From: Buttiauxella gaviniae
GTDB lineage: Bacteria > Pseudomonadota > Gammaproteobacteria > Enterobacterales > Enterobacteriaceae
Direction: 5' to 3'
NCBI RefSeq assembly: GCF_040786275.1
Contig: NZ_JBFMVT010000002.1
Coordinates: forward strand, 4,030,001 to 4,094,000
DNA: 64,000 bases
The translations under genes and the position numbers were made by a program. The notes below the pieces were generated by a model, which did not search any database, was not told the origin of the DNA, and was given only the letters and a program-made list of their open reading frames with translations. This document shows, one piece after another, positions 17,474 through 26,587 of this stretch. The number at the start of each line of letters is the position of its first letter. Position 1 is the stretch's first letter.

Positions 17474-18397
17474 TCAGGCAATCAGCAAACTTCCGCGCAC
17501 CAAATCACTGGCGTGGCGCTCGCCCAGCAATAACTCAACTGCCCGACGAGCCATGCTCTCAAGCGGATATTTGATTGCCGGTATCGCATTTGAACCCGGC
17601 ATTCTGCTTGAGCCATCCAGGCTAAAGACCATCACCTGTTCAGGCACTTTCAACTGATATTGATTAAGCATCATCACCGCCTCCTGCGCCTGAGTGTCGT
17701 CTGTGACGAGCAGGGCAGAAAATTTCACGCCGCGATTGATCAGCCGTTGCAGCGCAATGCGTACCGATGACTCATCTTCAATCACCAGTTGGCGGTTAAA
17801 GGGCACAACATGGTTATGAAGGGCCTGATGATAACCCTCGAGCGTCAGAGCGGCTGCTTCGCCGCTGGCAAAGTTAATTAACGCGATTTGCCGCCGCTGT
17901 TGGTTACATAAATAGTGCACCGCCGTTTCTGCGGCAAAAATATGATCGCACTGAATGCTGAAATTGTGCGAACCGCTCAGGCAATCAATCAACATAATCT
18001 CATCGGCAAGCGGGGGGAGCGGAAAACGTGCACCCACCACCACCAGCGCGTCACACAACCCGTTGGAGAGCTCTTGTGCCGCCTGCGCTACGCTGCCTGC
18101 GTCACTGGCGAAACGGAGCAACAGATGTTTCTGATGCTGGTTGAGCTGTTTCTCGAGCGCTTGTAGGTAGCCGGTTGCCTGCTGGATATGCTCGGTGGCG
18201 CAGATAACGCCGATGCAGTGCGTCGACTGGTTGCTCAAGGATTGGGCAATGGCATTCGGCTTGTAGTTAAGGATTTCGGCTGCACGTAATACCGCCTGGC
18301 GGCTCTCTTCTTTGACGCCGCGACTGCCACTTAATACGCGCGAAACCGTTGCTTTGGAAACCTGCGCAAGGCGCGCTACATCATTAATATTCGACAT
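17474..18397 (-). CDS. LacI-family transcriptional repressor of the beta-glucoside cluster
   Basis: Regulator of 307 residues. The N-terminal LacI helix-turn-helix and hinge are clear (NINDVARLAQVSKATVSRVL, then NYKPNAIAQSL), followed by a periplasmic-binding-protein-like sensor domain. The protein resembles AscG, the repressor of the E. coli asc beta-glucoside genes. I chose MSNINDVARL as the start; the longer frame would begin inside a REP element. No good ribosome site is visible. It lies downstream of the phospho-beta-glucosidase and probably binds the GGAAACCGGTTTCC operator at 21301-21314. Confidence 0.88.
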   Translation of the reverse strand: MSNINDVARLAQVSKATVSRVLSGSRGVKEESRQAVLRAAEILNYKPNAIAQSLSNQSTHCIGVICATEHIQQATGYLQALEKQLNQHQKHLLLRFASDAGSVAQAAQELSNGLCDALVVVGARFPLPPLADEIMLIDCLSGSHNFSIQCDHIFAAETAVHYLCNQQRRQIALINFASGEAAALTLEGYHQALHNHVVPFNRQLVIEDESSVRIALQRLINRGVKFSALLVTDDTQAQEAVMMLNQYQLKVPEQVMVFSLDGSSRMPGSNAIPAIKYPLESMARRAVELLLGERHASDLVRGSLLIA

Positions 18398-18411
18398 GGT
18401 GTGTTGGCTTA

Positions 18412-18486
18412 GTAGGGTGGATAAGCAACGCGCCATCCACCAGTTTTACGTGTTTTGGCGGGAGCGCATCGCTTACCCGCCTTACG
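18412..18486. repeat. REP-like palindromes between the LacI-type gene and the GH1 gene
   Basis: Two palindromic units, 18412-18440 (GTAGGGTGGAT...ATCCACC) and 18457-18486 (GGCGGGAGC...GCTTACCCGCC). Their placement only 15 bases upstream of the regulator's start leaves little room for a promoter or ribosome site and may dampen readthrough from the PTS/GH1 genes. Confidence 0.65.
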
Positions 18487-18497
18487 ATTCAGTGTGG

Positions 18498-19880
18498 TTA
18501 ATTAAAGCCATTTTCCGCGGCGGTCGCTTTGTACCATTCGCCGCTTTTCTTGATGGTGCGCTTTTGAGTCTCAAGATTTAATGAGACAAAACCGTAACGG
18601 TTTTTATAGGCGTTACACCATGACCAGTTATCAATGAAAGTCCACATGTGATACCCGAGGCAGTTGCTGCCTTCGCTGATACCTTTATGCAGCCACTTCA
18701 GGTGGTCGCGCACGAAATCGATACGGTAGTCATCCTGAATCTGGCCGTTTTCATCGAAGCGGTGCTCGTTTTCAACGCCCATGCCATTCTCGGAAATATA
18801 GCAATTTGGGTTGCCGTAGTTCTCGCGCAGGTTAGTCAGAATGTCGTAGATCCCTTGCTCATAAATTTCCCAGCCGCGATACGGGTTCATTTTGCGGCCC
18901 GGCATTTCGTAGGCTTCGAAGAACCATTCCGGCATGAACGGGCTGTCAGGATTGACCAGCGAATCGCGGCATTTGATGCGGCGAGGCTGGTAATAGTTAA
19001 TGCCTAATAAATCTACCACGCCAGCCGCCAGCAGCGCTTTATCTTCTGGCTGACATGCTGGCAATTGGCCGTGCTCATTGAGCAATGCCACCAACTCTTG
19101 TGGATATTCGCCACGCAGCGCGGGGTCAAGGAAGCTGCGGTTAAACATGAGATCGGCAATGTTTGCCGCTTTCACATCCGCAGGGTTCTGGGAACGTGGG
19201 TAAGACGGGGTGAGGTTGAGGATAATCCCGATTTCGCCGCCGTCGTTGCGTTCATGGTAGGCTTTTACCGCCATTGAGTGTGCGATCATGGTGTGGTAGG
19301 CCACGGTCGCCGCGCGTTTGAAATCCACAACGTTCGGGTAATGGAAATCATACAGATAGCCGCCTTCGACAGGCACAACCGGCTCGTTGAAGGTGAACCA
19401 ATGTTTCACGCGGTCGCCAAACAGGTCAAAACAGACGGTGGCAAATTCGGCATAAGCCGTGACAACGTCACGATTTTCCCAGCCGCCTTGCTGCTGCATG
19501 ACCATAGGCATATCAAAGTGGAACAGGTTGATAAACGGCTTGATGCCTTGCGCCAGCAACTCGTCAATGACCTGGTTGTAGAAGGTGACAGCTTCCTGGT
19601 TCACTGCGCCACGGCCTTCAGGGATCAGGCGCGCCCAGGAAATTGATGTGCGGAAGGTGTTATGGTTCAGCTCTTTTAAGAGCGCGATGTCCTGCTTCCA
19701 GTTTTTATAGAATGTGGAGGTGTCAGCCGGGCCTACGCCGTTGTGGAAGCGGGTTGGTTGTTCCTTAAACCATTGATCCCAAATCGTGGCCGATTTGCCA
19801 AAAGAGAGGGTTTCGCCTTCGGTCTGGGGTGCTGAACTGGCGCTTCCCCACCAAAAATTCTCCGGAAATTCATATTTCAT
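18498..19880 (-). CDS. GH1 6-phospho-beta-glucosidase
   Basis: Cytoplasmic hydrolase of phosphorylated beta-glucosides such as cellobiose-6-phosphate, releasing glucose-6-phosphate. The 460-residue length is typical of GH1. The N-terminal signature FPENFWWGSASSAPQTEG, acid/base E166 (TFNEP) and nucleophile E364 (ISENGMG) are all present, so it should be active. It lies 48 bases after the PTS IIC gene on the same strand and before the LacI-type repressor. It belongs with BglA/AscB/CelA-type enzymes; the exact sugar cannot be told from sequence. Confidence 0.92.
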   Translation of the reverse strand: MKYEFPENFWWGSASSAPQTEGETLSFGKSATIWDQWFKEQPTRFHNGVGPADTSTFYKNWKQDIALLKELNHNTFRTSISWARLIPEGRGAVNQEAVTFYNQVIDELLAQGIKPFINLFHFDMPMVMQQQGGWENRDVVTAYAEFATVCFDLFGDRVKHWFTFNEPVVPVEGGYLYDFHYPNVVDFKRAATVAYHTMIAHSMAVKAYHERNDGGEIGIILNLTPSYPRSQNPADVKAANIADLMFNRSFLDPALRGEYPQELVALLNEHGQLPACQPEDKALLAAGVVDLLGINYYQPRRIKCRDSLVNPDSPFMPEWFFEAYEMPGRKMNPYRGWEIYEQGIYDILTNLRENYGNPNCYISENGMGVENEHRFDENGQIQDDYRIDFVRDHLKWLHKGISEGSNCLGYHMWTFIDNWSWCNAYKNRYGFVSLNLETQKRTIKKSGEWYKATAAENGFN

Positions 19881-19928
19881 TTTTGTTCCTCGTTTGACGA
19901 GCCTGCCAGACTAGCAGGCTATAAATGT

Positions 19929-21248
19929 TTAGTTCGCTGTAACCGGGTTGCTGCTTTCCTGCTGATTGCGCTCTTCGTCCTGTTTAAGCAGGGTGCGCTC
20001 ATACGCTTTCAGGAAGGGGTAATACATCACAGCCGACATGACCATACAAATCAGGCACATGATAACGGGACTTACCGCCCAGTTTGCGGCCCACGATGCG
20101 CCAATTGGGGCCGGTGTCGTCCACGGTGTGAGCGAAACAACTTGTGCAACCCAGCCTAATTTGGTGGCGATATAAGCCAGCGTGGCGTTAATCATCGGCA
20201 CCAGGGTGAACGGCAAGAAGAACAGCGGGTTCATGATGATTGGCGTGCCGAACAGAATCGGTTCGTTAATGTTAAAGAAACTTGGCACCACGCCCATTTT
20301 ACCGATGGTACGTAGATGAATGGCGCGGCTACGCAGCAGCAGGAAGGCGAGGGGTAACGTGGAACCCACGCCGCCAATCAGCAAGTAGTGATCCCAGAAA
20401 CCTTGCAGGTAGATATGCGGCAACACGTTTCCGGCGGCGAGCGCCGTCTGGTTCGCGGAAAGGTTCGCCATCCAGAACGGGTTCATAATGCCGGTGACGA
20501 TAAGCGCCCCGTGAATCCCGGCAAACCACAGAATCTGGCAGATAAACACAGAAATCAGAATGGCAGGCAGGGAATCAGACGCGGAAACCAGCGGTGCCAG
20601 CAAGTGCATGATGGCTTCGGGAATAATCATCCCCGTCGTGGACTCAATAAAGAGATTCAGCGGGTGCAGCGTTGCGACAATCACTACCACCGGGATCAGA
20701 ATTTCAAACGAACGAGCCACGCCGGTTGGCACTTCTTTTGGTAGACGAATGGTGATGTTGTGGCGCTTCAGGAACGCATACATTTCGCTGGCATAAATCG
20801 CGGTAATCAGCGCGGTAAAGATGCCCTGTCCTGAGAAGTATTGGGTGGAGATTTGCCCGTCTTTATAAGGGGCGGCAACCAGTAAAAAGGCCATAAACGC
20901 CAGTAAACCGGTCATGATCGGGTCGAGTTTGTAGTGTTTGCCGAGACTTGCGCCAATGCCGACCGAAATAAAGAAGGTCATCACACCCATGCTGAGGTTA
21001 AACGGCAGCATCAGTTGTTCGCGATAGCTCAGGGAAAAGTTCAGCCATGCGCGCGCAAAGCCCCAACTGCTGTCGGGCGAGAACGGTGGGAAAATAAACA
21101 CTAACAAGAAAGAGCCGATAATCATAAACGGAAGTGCTGCGATAAAACCGTCGCGGATGGCGATGACATGGCGTTGAGAACCCATCGCGCCAGCCATAGG
21201 GGTAACTTTTTGCTCAATCACATTGACCATTTTTTGGTACATGCTCAT
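19929..21248 (-). CDS. PTS permease, lactose/cellobiose-type IIC component
   Basis: Membrane component that imports and, with IIA and IIB partners, phosphorylates beta-glucosides. The 439 residues show about ten hydrophobic segments and the IIC signature regions (GSTLPL, NINEPILFGTP). It resembles CelB/ChbC. No IIA or IIB gene is nearby, so phosphate must come from components encoded elsewhere, for example a chb-type set (inference). The ATG at 21248 has AAGGA upstream; a second in-frame ATG lies two codons later. It is the first gene of the cluster, controlled from the operator at 21301. Confidence 0.92.
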   Translation of the reverse strand: MSMYQKMVNVIEQKVTPMAGAMGSQRHVIAIRDGFIAALPFMIIGSFLLVFIFPPFSPDSSWGFARAWLNFSLSYREQLMLPFNLSMGVMTFFISVGIGASLGKHYKLDPIMTGLLAFMAFLLVAAPYKDGQISTQYFSGQGIFTALITAIYASEMYAFLKRHNITIRLPKEVPTGVARSFEILIPVVVIVATLHPLNLFIESTTGMIIPEAIMHLLAPLVSASDSLPAILISVFICQILWFAGIHGALIVTGIMNPFWMANLSANQTALAAGNVLPHIYLQGFWDHYLLIGGVGSTLPLAFLLLRSRAIHLRTIGKMGVVPSFFNINEPILFGTPIIMNPLFFLPFTLVPMINATLAYIATKLGWVAQVVSLTPWTTPAPIGASWAANWAVSPVIMCLICMVMSAVMYYPFLKAYERTLLKQDEERNQQESSNPVTAN

Positions 21249-21300
21249 GGCGGTATCCTTGTGAGTGTTTTAGTGAAGTTGGCTGATTGTGAAACAGATG

Positions 21301-21314
21301 GGAAACCGGTTTCC
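21301..21314. promoter_or_regulatory. LacI-family operator upstream of the PTS IIC gene
   Basis: Perfect 14-base palindrome GGAAACCGGTTTCC with the central CG typical of LacI/GalR operators; the AscG site of E. coli is nearly the same (TGAAACCGGTTTCA). It lies 53 bases before the IIC start, within or just after the likely promoter (a weak TTGTGT-17-TAACAC at 21360-21332 on the minus strand), which suits repression. Confidence 0.75.
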
Positions 21315-21373
21315 AATGAAGAAAAACGTAAGTGTTAACCGGATCAAACTCGTGACACAAGGAATGATAATTT

Positions 21374-21389
21374 CGTGGAGGGATTCACA
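21374..21389. promoter_or_regulatory. Candidate CRP site upstream of the PTS IIC operator
   Basis: CGTGG-N6-TCACA, eight of ten core bases of the CRP consensus, about 60 bases upstream of the LacI-type operator. It would give catabolite control of the beta-glucoside cluster, but the left half-site is weak. Confidence 0.35.
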
Positions 21390-21430
21390 GTTTGTTATGA
21401 AATTGCTGCGGATTTTTACATGAAAGAACT

Positions 21431-21449
21431 ACCCCGGCAGTGCCGGGGT
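21431..21449 (-). terminator. Terminator of cfa
   Basis: ACCCCGGC-AGT-GCCGGGGT, an eight-base perfect stem with a three-base loop directly after the cfa stop. On the minus strand it is followed by AGTTCTTTCA, a modest U-rich run. Confidence 0.65.
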
Positions 21450-21454
21450 GTTAA

Positions 21455-22603
21455 TCAATGCGGGACGCGTAAACCGTTTTCGATACCGCGGGTAAAGACG
21501 ATTTGCCAGAGCTGAATATCGCGCGCGCGAAACGCTCCGGCGCAGGCGTTGAGGTAATAACTAAACATTCTTTTAAAGCGGTCCGAGTAGTTATCGGCAA
21601 TTTCCGGCCAGCAAGTCTGGAAACGCTCGTGCCAGGCCATCAATGTTTTGTCGTAATCCGCCCCAAAGTTATGCCAGTCCTCCATCACAAAATGGCCTTC
21701 GCTGGCATGGGCAATCTGGCTGACCGACGGCAGACAACCGTTAGGGAAAATGTATTTGTCGATCCAGGGATCGACGCCGTTATCGGTTTTGTTGGATCCG
21801 ATGGTGTGAAGCAGAAAGATTCCGTCAGGTTTCAAATTACGGTCTGCCACATCAAAATAGGTGGCGTAATTTTTCGGCCCGACATGCTCGAACATGCCGA
21901 CGGAAACAATGCGGTCAAACTGCATATCCAGTTCACGGTAATCTTGCAGCAAAATAGTGACGTTGAGACCGATGCATCGCGCCTGTGCCATTTTTTGCTG
22001 TTCAGCAGAAATGGTTACGCCATGCACTGCTACGCCATAATTTCGCGCCGCAAATTCAGCAAGCCCACCCCAGCCGCAGCCAATATCCAGCAGCGTCATG
22101 CCGGGTTCCAGATGCAATTTCTCGCAGATCATTTTCAATTTTGCATTCTGTGCATCACTGAGCGTTGTGGCCTCTTTCCAGTAACCGCAAGAATATTGCA
22201 TATGGTCATCAAGCATGCGGCTAAAGAGATCGTTCCCGAGATCGTAATGCTCTTTGCCCACTATCCAGGCGCGTTTTTTAGATTGCAGATTAATAAAGCG
22301 TGCGGCGGCAATGCGGAGTGTGTCTTTTAAATGATGAGGGAGCTGGCGTTCAAGTCCGGCACGAATGGCTTTATTAAAAAATATATCCAGCCGTTCGCAG
22401 TCCCACCAGCCGTCCATATAACTTTCACCCAGACCGAGCGTACCCTGTTGTAGGACGCGTTTAAAAAAATCGGGATGTTTAACCTGTATATCGAAAGGGC
22501 GCGGGCCGTTCACTTCCACCCCAGCCTGTGTGAGCATCTCGTTCACAATTCGATACCATGGGTTATTTCTTATACTGACTTCTTCTATGCACGATGAACT
22601 CAT
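21455..22603 (-). CDS. cfa: Cyclopropane fatty acyl phospholipid synthase
   Basis: Transfers a methylene group from S-adenosylmethionine to unsaturated phospholipid acyl chains, protecting membranes in stationary phase and acid. The 382 residues equal E. coli Cfa. The SAM-binding motif LDIGCGWGGL and the conserved YSCGYWK, SVGMFEHVG and HTIGS segments are present. Start chosen at MSSSCIEEVS (GGAG upstream); a 20-codon upstream extension is not supported. In E. coli an RpoS promoter lies close to the gene; I could not place one confidently here. Confidence 0.97.
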   Translation of the reverse strand: MSSSCIEEVSIRNNPWYRIVNEMLTQAGVEVNGPRPFDIQVKHPDFFKRVLQQGTLGLGESYMDGWWDCERLDIFFNKAIRAGLERQLPHHLKDTLRIAAARFINLQSKKRAWIVGKEHYDLGNDLFSRMLDDHMQYSCGYWKEATTLSDAQNAKLKMICEKLHLEPGMTLLDIGCGWGGLAEFAARNYGVAVHGVTISAEQQKMAQARCIGLNVTILLQDYRELDMQFDRIVSVGMFEHVGPKNYATYFDVADRNLKPDGIFLLHTIGSNKTDNGVDPWIDKYIFPNGCLPSVSQIAHASEGHFVMEDWHNFGADYDKTLMAWHERFQTCWPEIADNYSDRFKRMFSYYLNACAGAFRARDIQLWQIVFTRGIENGLRVPH

Positions 22604-22755
22604 AGCTTCTCCATCACCTTTATGTGAGGAACCTTCAAACAGCGTAGACGCTATTTTGGGCATGTGAGAAATGTCACGAAAAATTCCGTGAGCCTGATAT
22701 CCGACGTAGAACAGAGAAAGGGGTGACTACCCACTCAATAAATTGCTTAAAACAA

Positions 22756-22784
22756 ATAAAAAACGGGAGCGCAAGGGCTCCCGT
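22756..22784 (-). terminator. Rho-independent terminator of punC
   Basis: On the minus strand: ACGGGAGC...GCTCCCGT (eight bases, loop of six) followed by TTTTTTATTTG. It lies about 110 bases after the punC stop and upstream of cfa. Confidence 0.8.
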
Positions 22785-22893
22785 TATGACTTCATTATTA
22801 TGGTGTTAACCTCGAGCCGTTTATGAGTATAGGCCCGCTTTATCGGCGATTCAATAACAAATCGTTAGCATGCTAACCTATGTTTTGTTTCAA

Positions 22894-24087
22894 TTAATGC
22901 GCATCCGATTCAGCGTGTTGCCAGACTTTCGCACTGCTGCGACGTTGCAGCAAATATCCCAGCAGAGCCAACACAATGGTGACCAGCATAACGCTGGTGG
23001 TGGTCAGCAACGGCGTTACGATAAGCCAGGAAACCATCAAACTTGCGAAGAAGCATAATCCCAACTGAAGGGTATTTTGCAGCGCAGCGGCTTTCCCCGT
23101 AGCTTGTGGGAAAGGCAGCAGGGCGGAGGCTACAACAATCGGGTAGATCGCGCCGTTTGCCATCGCCATTACGCAGAATGGGATCAGCAGTAACGTCAGG
23201 TTAGCATGGCCACTCACAGCTACAGCCCAGGTCGCGAAGGTGCTCAGGGTATACACGCCCAGTAACCACGGCAGCATTTGTTTGCCTTGCCATTTTTGCA
23301 GCGCGCTGCGGCAACCATAGCCGCCAATCAAGAAAGCGATGGTTTGCGGAACATAGCTCAGACCAATTGCCGCAGGGCTGTAGCCCATATCATTCAAAAT
23401 GAACGGTGAACCGGTCAGCCACGCAAAGAAACTTGCGGAGCAGGCCGCGTAAATCAATACGTTTCCGCTGTAGACGTGCGAGCGCAGTAACGACATAAAG
23501 CTGACTTTGTTCTCTTCCGTTTGCGGATGATGCTGGGTGCGAGGCTTCAGACGCAGAGTCGGGATCATCAACACCAGCGTGATAGCAAACAGCGTGGCGA
23601 AAATCGCCTGCCAGTCAAAGTGGGTCAAAATCCAACTGCCGAGCAGCGGTGCCAGAGCGGGAGAAAGCCCGACCAGCGGCATAATGGTGGCAAAAATTCG
23701 GTTTGCACGATTCGCCGGATAGTAGTCCGTCACCAGCGCCTGCCAGCTTACCGCCGCAGAACACACGCCTACCGCCTGCACGAAACGTAATACCAGCAAA
23801 GCAGTTGCGTTTTCTACCCACAGCATGCCAATACACCCCACGGCGAACAAACTCAGGCCTGCCAGCAATACAGGCTTACGCCCGAAATGGTCTGACAGCG
23901 GCCCCCACATCAGTTGGGCAAAGGCAAAACCTGCCAGGAACAGGCTCAGACTGGCACTCACGGCGGAGGCGTCGGTCTGTAAATCTTGTTGGATAGCAGC
24001 AAAAGCAGGCAGATACATGTCTGTTGCGAGGAACCCCAACACACTTAATCCGGCCAGCCAGATAAGAAATCCTTTTGATGGTTGCAT
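22894..24087 (-). CDS. punC: MFS purine nucleoside transporter PunC (YdhC)
   Basis: Twelve-segment major facilitator superfamily transporter of 397 residues in the Bcr/CflA drug-resistance branch, orthologous by position and sequence to E. coli YdhC/PunC, which takes up adenosine and related nucleosides. The motif [16 protein letters not shown] (loop 2-3) is the MFS signature. Its divergent neighbour punR is the known activator in E. coli. The 5' region shared with punR is 115 bases. Confidence 0.9.
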   Translation of the reverse strand: MQPSKGFLIWLAGLSVLGFLATDMYLPAFAAIQQDLQTDASAVSASLSLFLAGFAFAQLMWGPLSDHFGRKPVLLAGLSLFAVGCIGMLWVENATALLVLRFVQAVGVCSAAVSWQALVTDYYPANRANRIFATIMPLVGLSPALAPLLGSWILTHFDWQAIFATLFAITLVLMIPTLRLKPRTQHHPQTEENKVSFMSLLRSHVYSGNVLIYAACSASFFAWLTGSPFILNDMGYSPAAIGLSYVPQTIAFLIGGYGCRSALQKWQGKQMLPWLLGVYTLSTFATWAVAVSGHANLTLLLIPFCVMAMANGAIYPIVVASALLPFPQATGKAAALQNTLQLGLCFFASLMVSWLIVTPLLTTTSVMLVTIVLALLGYLLQRRSSAKVWQHAESDAH

Positions 24088-24202
24088 AATTTTCTCTTGA
24101 ATTATCTTGCAGGTTAATTGCTGCGAGAGTGTACGGAGTGCAAATGTGCTTGTGAAACGCTAATATTTGTAGGTTGCATTCAAAAATTTTGTGAGCAGAA
24201 AA

Positions 24203-25120
24203 ATGTGGTCTGAATATTCGCTGGAAGTGATAGATGCGGTGGCGCGCAACGGCAGCTTCAGTGGCGCTGCGCAGGAGTTACACCGCGTTCCGTCTGCCAT
24301 TAGCTACACGGTACGGCAACTGGAGGAATGGCTGGCGGTTCCGCTGTTTGAACGTCGCCATCGGGATGTGGAATTAACGCCTGCGGGTCTGTTTTTTTTG
24401 AAAGAGGGCCGGTCTGTTATCAAAAAAATGATGACGACACGGCAGCAGTGCCAACAGATCGCTAATGGATGGCGCGGGCACCTCGCTATTGCGGTCGATA
24501 ACATCGTTAAACCCGAGCGAACCCGGCAGTTGGTGCTGGATTTTTATCGCCATTTTCCGGACATCGAGCTGCGAATTTTCCAGGAAGTGTTTAACGGTGT
24601 GTGGGATGCGTTAGCTGACGGACGTGTTGAAGTGGCGATTGGCGCAACCCAGGCTATCCCCGTTGGGGGGCGTTATGCTTTCCGGGATATGGGATCCCTA
24701 AGCTGGCGTTGCGTGGTGGCATCGAATCATGCGCTTGCGAAGCTTGGCGGTACCCTAAGCGATGACGATCTCCGGGCCTGGCCTTCGCTGGTGCTGGAGG
24801 ATACCTCCCGTTCACTACCAAAACGAATTACCTGGCTGCTGGATAACCAGCGTCGTGTAGTGGTGCCTGACTGGCAATCTGGTTCAGATTGTCTTAGCGC
24901 GGGGCTGTGTATCGGTATGGTGCCTTTGCATATCGCACGGCCGTGGCTGGCATCAGGGCAGTGGTGCGAGTTAACGCTTGATAATCCCTTCCCGGACGCC
25001 GCATGCTGCCTGACCTGGCGGCAAAATGATGCATCACCAGCCCTGGCCTGGCTACTGGATTATTTGGGGGACAGTGAGACGATGAATGCGGAGTGGTTGC
25101 AGGAGCCTGAGCCCGAGTAA
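24203..25120 (+). CDS. punR: LysR-type regulator PunR (YdhB)
   Basis: LysR-family activator of punC in E. coli. The 305-residue protein has an N-terminal winged helix-turn-helix (GSFSGAAQELHRVPSAISYTVRQLE) and a ligand-binding domain. I start it at MWSEYS (24203), as in E. coli; a GTG four codons earlier extends the frame but gains no ribosome site. It is divergent from punC and convergent with purR. Its stop falls inside a GC-rich hairpin (about 25107-25132) lacking a T run. Confidence 0.93.
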   Translation: MWSEYSLEVIDAVARNGSFSGAAQELHRVPSAISYTVRQLEEWLAVPLFERRHRDVELTPAGLFFLKEGRSVIKKMMTTRQQCQQIANGWRGHLAIAVDNIVKPERTRQLVLDFYRHFPDIELRIFQEVFNGVWDALADGRVEVAIGATQAIPVGGRYAFRDMGSLSWRCVVASNHALAKLGGTLSDDDLRAWPSLVLEDTSRSLPKRITWLLDNQRRVVVPDWQSGSDCLSAGLCIGMVPLHIARPWLASGQWCELTLDNPFPDAACCLTWRQNDASPALAWLLDYLGDSETMNAEWLQEPEPE

Positions 25121-25138
25121 ACCCGGGCTCAACAAAAC

Positions 25139-26164
25139 TTAACGGCGGTAATCGCGGAATGGGCCATCAGCTACTGAGCGGCGCTCAATCAGGCGCGGAT
25201 GGACTTCAATGCTCTGGGATTCTTCGCGTTTGTTAACGATTCTATCCAGCAGCATGTTAAATGCCGTTTCACCCAGGGAATCTTTTGGCTGGTGAATCGT
25301 CGTCAGGGCGGGTGAGAAGAAGCGAGCATTACGCACGTTGTCATAGCCGATAATGGAAATATCCTGCGGGACGCGCAGCCCCATTTCATCGGCGGCACAA
25401 ATTGCACCCATCGCCATAATATCCCCGCCGCAGAACACCGCGGTAGGGCGATGAGACTGACCGAGGATCTGCTGCATCGCGCGATAACCGGATTCCGGCT
25501 CAAAATCGCCCTGAACAATCCAGTTTTCCGGGATAGCGATACCAGCCTCTTGCAGCGCTTTCATAAAGCCAGCATGGCGACCGCCGCCGGTGTTGCGTTC
25601 CATCTGCCCGGGAATAGCGCCAATTTCACGATGACCGCGTTCGATCAAATAACGCCCGGCCAGATAACCGCCATGGAATGCGTTATCGACGACGGAGTCG
25701 GTAAAATCAGCGCGCGCTTCACCCCAGTCCATCACAACCATTGGGATATGACGGTACTCTTCGAGCATGGTCAGAAGTGATTCCGGGTACTCAGAGCACA
25801 TCACCAGCAGGCCATCAACGCGCTTTTGCGCCATCATTGATAAGTAGGCACGCTGTTTTTCGAAGTTATTGTGTGCGTTACCCAGAATGAGGGTATAGCC
25901 TTTTTCAAAGCAGCTATTTTCAACGGCTTCGATGATTTCGGCGAAATAGGGCGCTTCGCTGGACGTGGCTAACAGGCCAATCGTTTTAGTGTGATTAACT
26001 TTCAGGCTACGCGCGACGGCGCTTGGCGAATAGTGCAGCTCTTTGATTGCAGCCCAAACCGCATTGCGCGTCTCTTCCGCTACAAAACGGGTTTTGTTAA
26101 TCACATGTGATACGGTTGTAGTGGAAACGTTTGCGCGTTTCGCCACATCCTTGATTGTCGCCAT
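25139..26164 (-). CDS. purR: Purine repressor PurR
   Basis: LacI-family repressor of purine biosynthesis that binds DNA with hypoxanthine or guanine as corepressor. The 341 residues equal E. coli PurR. The helix-turn-helix and hinge ([29 protein letters not shown] is nearly identical to E. coli; [13 protein letters not shown]) are intact. It is probably autoregulated: a PurR box lies 45 bases upstream of the start, at 26209-26224. The gene is convergent with punR. Confidence 0.97.
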   Translation of the reverse strand: MATIKDVAKRANVSTTTVSHVINKTRFVAEETRNAVWAAIKELHYSPSAVARSLKVNHTKTIGLLATSSEAPYFAEIIEAVENSCFEKGYTLILGNAHNNFEKQRAYLSMMAQKRVDGLLVMCSEYPESLLTMLEEYRHIPMVVMDWGEARADFTDSVVDNAFHGGYLAGRYLIERGHREIGAIPGQMERNTGGGRHAGFMKALQEAGIAIPENWIVQGDFEPESGYRAMQQILGQSHRPTAVFCGGDIMAMGAICAADEMGLRVPQDISIIGYDNVRNARFFSPALTTIHQPKDSLGETAFNMLLDRIVNKREESQSIEVHPRLIERRSVADGPFRDYRR

Positions 26165-26208
26165 TAAATTTCACTCCGGGCCATATCGTAAGCCCCTGAT
26201 AACGAATG

Positions 26209-26224
26209 TGTTAAACGTTTGCGT
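26209..26224. promoter_or_regulatory. PurR box upstream of purR
   Basis: TGTTAAACGTTTGCGT: on the minus strand it reads ACGCAAACGTTTAACA, matching the PurR consensus ACGCAAACGTTTTCNT closely in the left half and centre. The position upstream of purR suggests autoregulation, as in E. coli. Confidence 0.75.
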
Positions 26225-26458
26225 ACGCTATCTCCTGAGGCAACATCGTGGTTGCGGGTATGCCGGGATTGCGACATAAAACGGGAGGAGGGCGTTGAAT
26301 TGACGGTACGCAATAAATTAGCGTGGGATTTTGGCCTATCCTGGCGAAAAGTGGAAGAGGGAAAATGGATATCCGGTTAAAACCAGGAGGATTTTTCTCT
26401 CCGATTGTGGGAAAATCCACCGACACACTGATTGTAAGGTAATAAAAGGAGTTTACTC

Positions 26459-26548
26459 ATGAGCACCGACCTGAAATTTTCAATCACCACCACGGTTATC
26501 GTTCTGGCTTTGATTGTTTGTGGCGCGTTAACCGCCGTACTGCACTGA
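26459..26548 (+). CDS. ynhF: Small membrane protein YnhF
   Basis: A 29-residue single-pass membrane protein: a short polar start (MSTDLKFS) followed by one hydrophobic helix and ending ALTAVLH. It closely resembles E. coli YnhF (also 29 residues, starting MSTDLKFS), a stress-induced inner-membrane peptide, and sits in the same place between purR and sodB. AGGAG lies eight bases before the ATG and a strong terminator follows. Function is unknown in any species I know of. Confidence 0.92.
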   Translation: MSTDLKFSITTTVIVLALIVCGALTAVLH

Positions 26549-26551
26549 TTA

Positions 26552-26578
26552 AAATGGGCCGCTTATCGCGGCCCATTT
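26552..26578. terminator. Bidirectional terminator between ynhF and sodB
   Basis: AAATGGGCCGC-TTATC-GCGGCCCATTT, an 11-base perfect stem. It serves ynhF on the plus strand and sodB on the minus strand, where CATTTTAATC follows. Confidence 0.85.
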
Positions 26579-26587
26579 ACTTATGGA

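Noticed and set aside
21503..22330. A 275-codon open frame antisense to cfa
   Set aside because: Covered entirely by conserved cfa codons, with no start signal or family match.
25107..25132. Hairpin at the punR/purR junction as a terminator
   Set aside because: GAGCCCG...CGGGCTC pairs well but no T run follows on either strand, so I do not call it a terminator.
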